From Panax quinquefolius (Eukaryota; Streptophyta; Magnoliopsida; Apiales; Araliaceae), in the NCBI GenBank assembly GCA_020205615.1, contig CM035173.1, positions 36,006,940-36,070,939 of the forward strand: DNA of 64,000 nucleotides, given 5' to 3'. Shown here piece by piece: positions 57,334 to 64,000 of the stretch. Below the pieces are notes generated by a model. That model was not told where the DNA came from. It worked only from the letters and a program-made list of their open reading frames with translations, and did no database searches. Each line of letters begins with the position of its first letter. The first letter of the stretch is position 1. The position numbers and the translations under genes are program-made.

Positions 57334-59977
57334 TGTGACGCCCCCAAAATTAGGTATACATCACCCATCTTGAGTCGCCAGATACATAGTACAAAATACA
57401 AATACAAATACATCACCCATCATGACTATACCGAATAATCCCTGGTCATAATCATACCAAAAACTGTCCATCAATGCATTACACGAATAATCGAGGACTT
57501 TTACCACATCACTTATAACATCACAGGTTCATGATTATCTTAGAATGATCCTCGATCATAATCATACTAAGTCCATCTATGCACGTAAGCCAAAGATGAC
57601 TTTCAACATAATATAAACATGAGGATGACGACAATGTTATAGGAATTCAATAAAACAAGTTCAAGAATTAATTTATCCAGGAACTAATAATATCCAAATT
57701 GTCAACACGATACTTCTTTGTAAAGTAAAATTCAAGAATGCTCAGCAGAATATTTCCATGAAAAGATTCTGGATGAAGCGCAAATATCAAAGATATTCCA
57801 CTAATTTCATGGAGTATAGAAGTCAAAACTTTAACCAACTGAGTATAATAAAGAATATATGAAAGTGCAAATGGATTTTTACCCACCATGTGGTAATCCA
57901 CGTATACAGATCATTTCCACAATTTAATAAGGAATGAATACAAAGGATCATTCACCATGCATGTGGCAATCCACATGTATGGTTTATTCCAATGTAATAA
58001 TAAAGAATGGAATAATGATTTGATTCACCATGCATGCGATAGAGAGACGCACCAGAAAGGTTATTCCCAACAGAATAATAAATGCGGAATAATAAATAAT
58101 GGAACCAGGTCAGGTGAAATTCACACCAATAAGATATTCCGACAGAATAATAAAGAACGGAATAATAAAATAATTTCACCAAGTATGCGGTACTTCGCAT
58201 AAACAGGTTATTCCAACATAATAATAAAGAATAGAATAACAGAAGAAGATCACCAAGTATTGGGTAAACCGCATATCTGGTCATTCCACCAAGTATAGGT
58301 AAATAAATCAGCATCATCTGAGTTATTCCAATGAATAATAAATAATGGAATAATGAAGAAGATCACCAAGTATTGGGTAAACCGTGCATATCTGGTCATT
58401 CCACCAAGTATAGGGTAAAACCACACATACAAAGTTATTCAATGAAACAATAAATAATGGAATAATAGAAAGATTTCACCAAGTATAGGGGATTCCGCGT
58501 ATACAGATTATTCCAACAGAATAATAAAGAATGGAATAACAGAAGGATTTCACCAAGTATAGGGTATCTTTAGCGTATACTGAGTTATGTATAGGGTATG
58601 CCACTTTTACGAGTTATTCAAATGAATAATAAAGAATGGAATAACGAAGTTTTCTTCATGAATAAGAAAGAATAACACCCTTACTACAGTAAAAGAAACC
58701 GGATATAGAAGTAGTGAAGTAGCGATAATACTCTTCTTCTTTCTCTCTATAATTTCTCTCTCTGTAGTTTTGATGAATTCGTAAGAAATAATGAAGGAAT
58801 GAGCTTATTTATAAAAGAATGGATTGAATAGTAACTAATACAGAACTAGGTCCAGATTGATTTACTTTTAAGCAGACGGTCCAGATTAAAACTTAAAGCA
58901 ACGGTCCATAATCGATTCACTATTAAAACTTTAAACCAAATGATCCATATTGATTCACTATTAAAACTTTAAACCAACGATCCATATTGATTTATTAATA
59001 TAAATTCAACCAATGATGCGAAAAATTAGCACATCCCCTCATGGAATAATATTGTACCCAAATACCCGAATGCACAATACTAGAGTGAATAGTAACTCGT
59101 GAATAGTAACTCATGAATAGTAACTCGTGAATAGTAACTCGTGAATAGTACTCTAACACGAAAAGTGTCCCGAATACCCGATTGAACAATATAACCTCCA
59201 GACATCAATTATCATCAGAATAGATGTCAATTTCTACTAACACAAATAATCCCAACATAATGAAACTATCAAATTTCATCTTTAATCAACACGAGCTTAA
59301 TCATCATTAATATTATAACTCACAATATTTAACAACCAGGTTATTCCCAAGAAAGAGGGGGCTTTCCAATAAGGATTTCTCCCTATTGGCGCGCAATTAG
59401 GTGACCAAATCTCTCCTTGACAGAACTTCTAGACATTGTAAATATTACAATTTAATAATATGAATAACTTTGTCATCTCAATTATTGATTTAATAATATA
59501 ACATATTGTGCAGATGACACTGTGATAATAATCGAATCAATAATATGAGAGATATGATGCGTGAATTCTTGTAGCAAATAATTGAGTATAAGCGAGTGAC
59601 TTCTCACGTAAGCATCAATAATCAATACTGGTGTTATACTACTATCGACCACGTATTCTCAGACTTTTACTACTGGGATAGTTCAACGGTTTTAACAAAA
59701 CACTTCATAGTTATTTTTTATAAAATATTTTTGTTGTTTTCTCGATCCGAATGATAATTTCGCTTGTGGGGTCCACTAATGATTGTCTTGGTCATCTAAT
59801 ATTCCCCGACCTGAAAGAATATTCTCCAAATAAATCGAATATAATATAACAACTTGTATACTTTACAAAATTTATAAATACTACCCACAACTATAACATT
59901 ATCTCAAATCCACACCATAATAAAAAAAATATTTCGAGAAATTTAAATCTTTATTCGTAAAAATTTGGGGTCTCACA
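57334..59977 (-). mobile_element. Solo LTR (copy E) of the Tekay/Del-like chromovirus, minus strand
   Basis: On the + strand it runs TGTGACGCCCCC to GGGGTCTCACA, 2644 bp, the reverse of the family LTR. AATGG flanks it (57329-57333, 59978-59982); deleting the LTR and one AATGG restores the TLC gene's GATCAATGGGATATG (Asp-Gln-Trp-Asp-Met). It has short-subtype features in the half near 57.7 kb (the AAAGTTTTGACTTCTATACT-type segment) but carries the GTTACTATTCACGAG array (about 59090-59155) otherwise seen only in copy B, so it looks mosaic. A TATA box is on the minus strand at 58806. The hairpin array covers about 57980-58650. Confidence 0.95.
58806..58813 (-). promoter_or_regulatory. TATA box of solo LTR E
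   Basis: TATTTATA on the + strand (TATAAATA on the minus strand), next to CATTCTTT, in the conserved promoter block. It could fire antisense towards the 5' part of the TLC gene. Confidence 0.55.
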
Positions 59978-60111
59978 AATGGGATATGTTGCATTATCGA
60001 TTATACAGTGGTTGGATGTCATCCATCCTACTGCATCATCTGATACTCCTTGTTTGCTTTACTTTGGCATTATATCGAAACGTCACAATCAATTACCTTA
60101 TTCTCACTCTC

Positions 60112-60500
60112 GTATGTGAGTTCGGACGGAAGAAATTTAACGAGTTATATTCAGATTATAATTTTGGGTATGACGTTGCTTAACTCAGGTACGGATTCCG
60201 TACTCTTTCAGTGATACTTTTGTTAAATTTGAATTGTTCGTTTTGTTCCTCGTTTCAAATTTTTGTTATTATTTCACATAATTGTTTCTTGTGAAATTGA
60301 TATATTTGTTTCATTTTGGAGTTGACACATTGGACTCGTACTTGTACTCTTTGAATCAGGTTATCATGTATAGTATTTATTTTGATAATTGTAGAGCGGT
60401 ACATGTTGCTACCTTCTTTTTGAAACCTTGTGACTAGAATTTGATTTGGTTCAACATGTACATATAGAACCCTTTTTGTTGGTATTATGTCGCATGTGTT
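60112..60500 (+). other. Putative intron of the TLC gene / unassigned DNA
   Basis: Follows the GTATGT donor. T-rich with no exon-like sequence that I recognise. Confidence 0.45.
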
Positions 60501-60960
60501 GTGACATGGTATTTTGTTAGAATATACCGTAGGGTATACATGAGTTATAACCACCTGTGAGGGTACCACGCGCGCGTGTCGTCTTTAACGAGAGGCATGA
60601 CACTCTCCGTAGAAGTGTGATTAGTCCACGGCGTCTCCGTTTGGGCTCCGGAGAAAGTGGGCCATTTGGTGTTTTGTTGTGGGAGGCGTATGGGTTAACC
60701 CTAGTTTTCTGTTCTGCGGATTGGTGATGTTGTGCCAAACACACCTATCCGATTTGCATACATTTGGATTCGCGGTCCAATGTGTGATTTGCATGTGTGG
60801 CATTATTTTGGTTGCCTGTGTGGCATTATTTTGACTTGCGTGTGTGACATTATTTTGATGTGCCTGTGTGACATTATTTTGATTTGCCTGTGTGGCATCA
60901 TTTGATTTGCCTGTGTGGCATTAATTTGACTTGTCTGTGTGGCAAGATATATTTACGAAG
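60500..60960. repeat. GC-richer block ending in a 7-unit, ~24 bp minisatellite
   Basis: 60789-60945 is seven copies of TTGCCTGTGTGGCATTATTT + TGA, with minor changes. The preceding ~280 bp (CACGCGCGCGTGTCG, GGCGTCTCCGTTTGGGCTCC) is clearly more GC-rich than anything nearby. Origin unknown; possibly the end of an inserted element. Confidence 0.85.
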
Positions 60961-62077
60961 CTCAATCGGTGTAAAATAACCCCACCATTTGTTTTTGACC
61001 TATTATTTCATTGTATTAGTTTTGTTGGTTTCGCTTTTGCCCAATTAATTGGGTTAGTTATTTCATTCGTTATTTTCTTTACTCTTACATTTGTTTAGTT
61101 AATTACATTGGTTCGAGATATATTCTATTCGATCTTTGGACTTTTATTTTTGTCAGAGACAATATTTTGTCTATGTTGATTTCGTATTTCAGTTGTATAT
61201 CTTTTGTATCTTTATATCCGTAATGGGCAATTGGCTCATCGCTTTGTGTTTTTTCTTCCCGAGTTTGTAAAGGTGATTCGTACTGGTAGTGTGATGAAAG
61301 TGTTGCCTTTGACCATCTAGGTTGATTCGAATATTAAGTTTTGATTATTTTGACTCTGTTTGGAGAATTGTATTTAGTATTTCATTGATGGATATCACTA
61401 TTAATATTTTGAAATTATTAGTGCTCTGTTTACTTATTTTGAAGTTTGTTTTGCTTTGCACGTGACCTCCTTTTTCTTTTCGAGAAGGGGGTGTTATATT
61501 TAGTAATCTCATTAGTCGAATATAAACAAAAAAGAATTGAAGAGTAATGATAAAAAGGACGGAAATGATCGAAGTCCCAAGACTTCAGCATAATATTAAG
61601 TAATAATTAATTAATCTTAATTAATTAATCTTTTATGTATTAATAATTAATTTTCTTAGAGCTCTTGAGACTTCAGCATATTGTCCTCCTGTACTAATAA
61701 AAAAAATGGTACTGTTAATTTCACATAGGTTATTGACAATGTCACATTGTGTTAATATTATCAAAATTAAGGGACTTTGTCATTTACAAATAAATCCCGA
61801 GTTCTATCAAGGATGCACAAGAAAATAATTTTTAATATAATGCAATTAAAATTTTTGTAAAAGTACTTTTAGATAAAAATAAATAAATTTACCTAATATT
61901 GTGACCTATTATGCTTCACATAATAAATAAAATATAAAATAAAATTTTAAGTTTTAAACACACTATTTCCCTGATTATCATATACAACAAACTATTAATA
62001 GAATATTGTTATATATGACGACTGATTCATATGAATATTAAATAACGATATATATGAATGCATGAGATACATTATAT
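60961..62077. other. AT-rich intergenic DNA
   Basis: No gene seen. GAGAAGGGGGTGTTATATTT (about 61482) looks like a retroelement purine tract plus LTR start, but no LTR could be followed. ATTAATTAATCTT palindromes occur near 61605-61640. Confidence 0.5.
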
Positions 62078-62078
62078 G

Positions 62079-62479
62079 ATGGTTTTCAGATCGGAAAAGG
62101 TACCAGGTGGACAGTTTACTGATCCAATCAGTTGTCAATCTGTTATTGACCAAATGACGTCATTAATATATAAAAATATATATTACTAGTAATTAATGAA
62201 ATTTAAAAAAAAACTCTTTTTTTATGAACTAAAATATAATAAAATTGAGTTACAATATTACTAAAAGTGATTAATTTTAATATTAAAAAAATTGATAAAA
62301 AAAATTAAAAATTAAAAACCGTGTCAATTAATCGATTTTACCGGTTGAATCACCGATTCAATCGATGGTCAACCGATTTTTGACCAAAATTGATTAAGTG
62401 GTCTAAATCGAACAGAAGTGTGGATTAGTTTCAATTTTTATCGGTCCAACGGTCAGCCCGATCCAATTTTTAAAACCAT
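62079..62479. mobile_element. Probable small TIR element (ATGGTTTT ends)
   Basis: Left end ATGGTTTTCAGATCGG and the reverse-complemented right end ATGGTTTTAAAAATTGGATC. Both arms carry related words (GACCAAATGACGTC / GGTCAAAAATCGGTTGACC; TGATCCAATCAGTTG / TCGGTGATTCAACC). ~400 bp, non-coding. The flanks share ATTATAT-like bases, too simple to prove a duplication. Plant MITEs with GGTTTTAAAAACCGG-like ends are common. Confidence 0.45.
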
Positions 62480-63154
62480 GTATTATATATAGAAAGTTGT
62501 AAAGAAAAGATCAACACAATATTATTTTATTTAATCGCTCATAATTTCACGTTAAGTCGCAATTCTCATCCACCATGATATTTTTCAAAATATAAATGAT
62601 CGTTTACCTTGTTAATAATTTTCTAGCCAAAATGTAAGAGATTATGACCCACTTTAACTTAGAAGGCATCTTCAAAAGAAAATTGAAGAAGATCTCATAT
62701 CTCCCACTTGCAATTAAATAAGGCAAAATTAATCATTACCAAACAAGGAACATGATCAGTATAAATATTCATAAATAAACATTTACATAATTATACAATT
62801 TAAATAAACAAAAAAAAAAGAAAAAAGAATCTTGATCAGCAAAAACACAAATATTGATTTCCAATCCAACGGCTGATCTTGCTCCACTTTTTTTGAGCAA
62901 AATCAAGCCTATTATTATTACAACCTCCACCTCTCAGATCTACACTTTCCCCACCTCACCCCTTATTATATGATTGTTGTATATATAATATAAATATCTA
63001 TATATCTATACTACAACAATAGGAACATTAACTTTCATCCACATTACATCAACAAAATAACTTTTTAAAAAAAACAAAAAACAGAATTTTCAAGTGGTAA
63101 AAAAACAGGGTAAAAAGTGAAAATGTTTAATGTTTTGATGACCATGCTGAATTA
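62480..63154. other. Downstream flank (3' UTR side) of the epimerase gene
   Basis: AT-rich. No other ORF or element seen. The proximal ~150-300 bp is presumably the 3' UTR of the minus-strand gene. Confidence 0.5.
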
Positions 63155-64000
63155 TTAGGATGCTTGATTCTTAGTACTTTCCCCTTTTACCCTCGGTTGA
63201 ACACCGTAATAACTTACGTACCACTTCACAAACTTTCTCAACCCGGTGGACAAATCGGTTGTGGGTTTGTACCCGAAATCCTTATAGGCCAGGCTCACGT
63301 TAGCATGAGTATATGGAACATCGCCGTTTCGTGGCATCCGAATCACGTGCTTTTTAGCCTTGACATTCAGCAAGCTCTCCAAAATTGCCACCAATTTCCC
63401 CACCGACACCGGCGAAGTATTCCCCAAATTGTAAATCCTCAGCTGCGCCGGCGCCTTCTTCTTTCCGCCGCTGCCGGTGCTCTTCTCCGCCGTGTCGAGT
63501 GCCCCGAGACACCCCTTAACTATATCATCGATGTACGTGAAGTCACGCGCCACCTCCTTGTCGTCTTGCGTCTTGTAGATATTAATTGCTTTTGACTGTA
63601 GCAAGTCTTTCGTGAAGAAGAAGTAAGCCATATCGGGCCTTCCCCACGGCCCATAAACAGTGAAAAACCTCAGCCCAGTAATGGAAAGCCCATAGATGTG
63701 GTTGTAAGTGTGGGCTATTTCTTCCCCGGCCTTTTTCGTGGCGGCGTAAAGACTCGCCGGCTGGTCGGTCCGGTGAGATTCCGAAAACGGATTTTCAGTA
63801 TTTAACCCGTAAACAGACGACGACGAAGCCCAAACAATTGCCGGCTGTGGATCAGCAGCTTTGGAAATTTCTAGAAGATTCACAAATCCAGCAATATTGG
63901 ATTTTACATAGGATTGGGGATTTTGCATTGCGTATCGAACACCGGCTTGAGCCGCCAAATGTAGAACATGAGTGAAAGGAACAATATCAAATAGCTTAGC
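63155..64000 (-). CDS. GAE: UDP-glucuronate 4-epimerase, C-terminal part (N-terminus off the window)
   Basis: The enzyme interconverts UDP-glucuronate and UDP-galacturonate, supplying galacturonate for pectin; plant forms are Golgi type II membrane proteins of about 430-440 residues and usually single-exon. About 281 residues are visible, open from the right edge (AKLFDIVPFTHVLH then LAAQAGVRYAMQNPQSY) to the stop at 63155; the codon at 63958 is Leu, not a start. This is an extended short-chain dehydrogenase: SSSSVYG carries the catalytic Ser, and YAATK (Tyr71 and Lys75 counted from that Leu) is the YxxxK pair. GLRFFTVYGPWGRPDMAYFF, ARDFTYIDDIVKGCLGALD, STGSGGKKKAPAQLRIYNLG and GNGDVPYTHANVSLA-like sequence (here RNGDVPYTHANVSL) match plant GAE proteins. 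The membrane anchor and GxxGxxG motif lie beyond the window. No breaks, unlike the transposon genes nearby. Confidence 0.96.
   Translation of the reverse strand, partial: AKLFDIVPFTHVLHLAAQAGVRYAMQNPQSYVKSNIAGFVNLLEISKAADPQPAIVWASSSSVYGLNTENPFSESHRTDQPASLYAATKKAGEEIAHTYNHIYGLSITGLRFFTVYGPWGRPDMAYFFFTKDLLQSKAINIYKTQDDKEVARDFTYIDDIVKGCLGALDTAEKSTGSGGKKKAPAQLRIYNLGNTSPVSVGKLVAILESLLNVKAKKHVIRMPRNGDVPYTHANVSLAYKDFGYKPTTDLSTGLRKFVKWYVSYYGVQPRVKGESTKNQAS

Larger units (their letters stand above)
56940..60111 (+). pseudogene. TLC-domain membrane protein gene, first exon split by a solo LTR
   Basis: From the ATG at 56940 the protein starts MARGSSHENGSNKSGAFFMA, followed by hydrophobic segments (MWSVSVFFEIVFKVL; LGYCFYQLANWVV). 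At an A7 run (57221-57227) the frame slips to a stop at 57237; with six A's it would read NQFIKNGSSEMFEHSQLVGD. It then gives TWAWAYPTLCFSCGYFAYDQ W, and at 57334 a solo LTR begins. After the LTR (59978) the frame resumes DMLHYRLYSGWMSSILLHHL, ILLVCFTLALYRNVTINYLI. A good splice donor, GTATGT, follows LTL at 60112. This matches plant TLC-domain (TRAM/LAG1/CLN8, TLCD4-like) ER-type membrane proteins of about 250-280 residues. Downstream exons were not found. The insertion lies in coding sequence, so this copy is very probably inactive. Confidence 0.83.

Noticed and set aside
60255..60569. 104-residue minus-strand frame and its neighbours at 60517-60803
   Set aside because: No domain; the frames lie in intron-like DNA and the GC-rich minisatellite block.
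61482..61510. Retroelement polypurine tract and LTR start (GAGAAGGGGGTGTTATATTT)
   Set aside because: No matching second LTR, LTR end or coding remnant could be followed on either side.
63164..63595. 143-residue plus-strand open frame
   Set aside because: It is the antisense shadow of the UDP-glucuronate 4-epimerase.
1..64000. tRNA, rRNA or other structured RNA genes
   Set aside because: None recognised by eye. A covariance-model scan would be needed to exclude small ones in the AT-rich spacers.

Overview
This is nuclear DNA of a flowering plant, most likely a eudicot; I cannot name the species. It is a nest of transposable elements with only two recognisable host genes. Evidence for a plant: a CACTA transposon ending in CACTACAAGAAAAA-type TIRs, Tekay/Del-like chromoviruses with 2.6-4 kb LTRs, a Ty1/copia element, Mutator-like and foldback elements, a FAR1-type DNA-binding domain, a plant TLC-domain protein gene and a UDP-glucuronate 4-epimerase. 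There is nothing prokaryotic: no operons, no rRNA or tRNA gene that I could see, and no CRISPR array.

Layout. 1-8266: the right part of a CACTA element on the + strand (TNP2-type transposase, a decayed second gene, subterminal repeats, 3' TIR), split by a 2.84 kb solo LTR flanked by CATGG. 8267-11617: AT-rich DNA with two small inverted-repeat elements and a 1.9 kb element that has long TIRs, a near-perfect 9 bp target duplication and an internal AT-rich tandem array. 11618-21325: chromovirus copy B, with two ~4 kb LTRs around a 1.7 kb internal region that has lost most of gag-pol. 21326-32205: chromovirus copy C, with two LTRs and a decayed but nearly full gag-pol. 32206-35357: a foldback MITE and a Pack-MULE-like element carrying the 5' part of a FAR1-type gene. 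35428-54695: chromovirus copy D, whose gag is split by a 9.2 kb minus-strand Ty1/copia element (39273-48454, TSD ATAAT). 54696-56639: tandemly duplicated intergenic DNA. 56940-60111: a TLC-domain gene whose coding exon is cut by a 2.64 kb minus-strand solo LTR (TSD AATGG). 60120-63154: intergenic DNA with a minisatellite and a MITE-like element. 63155-64000: the C-terminal two thirds of a UDP-glucuronate 4-epimerase on the minus strand, the only gene that looks intact as far as it can be seen.

One chromovirus family dominates: seven LTRs from five insertions cover about 22 kb. Its LTRs share boundaries (TGTRAGACCCC to GGGGCGTCACA), a TATA box in most copies, and an array of short hairpin-forming units that produces many spurious ORFs. 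Target duplications and restored reading frames give several insertion events to the base.

Caution: differences between sister repeats cluster at C/G-containing spots and look like compound indels, while long AT stretches are almost identical. Some frameshifts called here may be uncorrected long-read errors at methylated cytosines rather than real decay.
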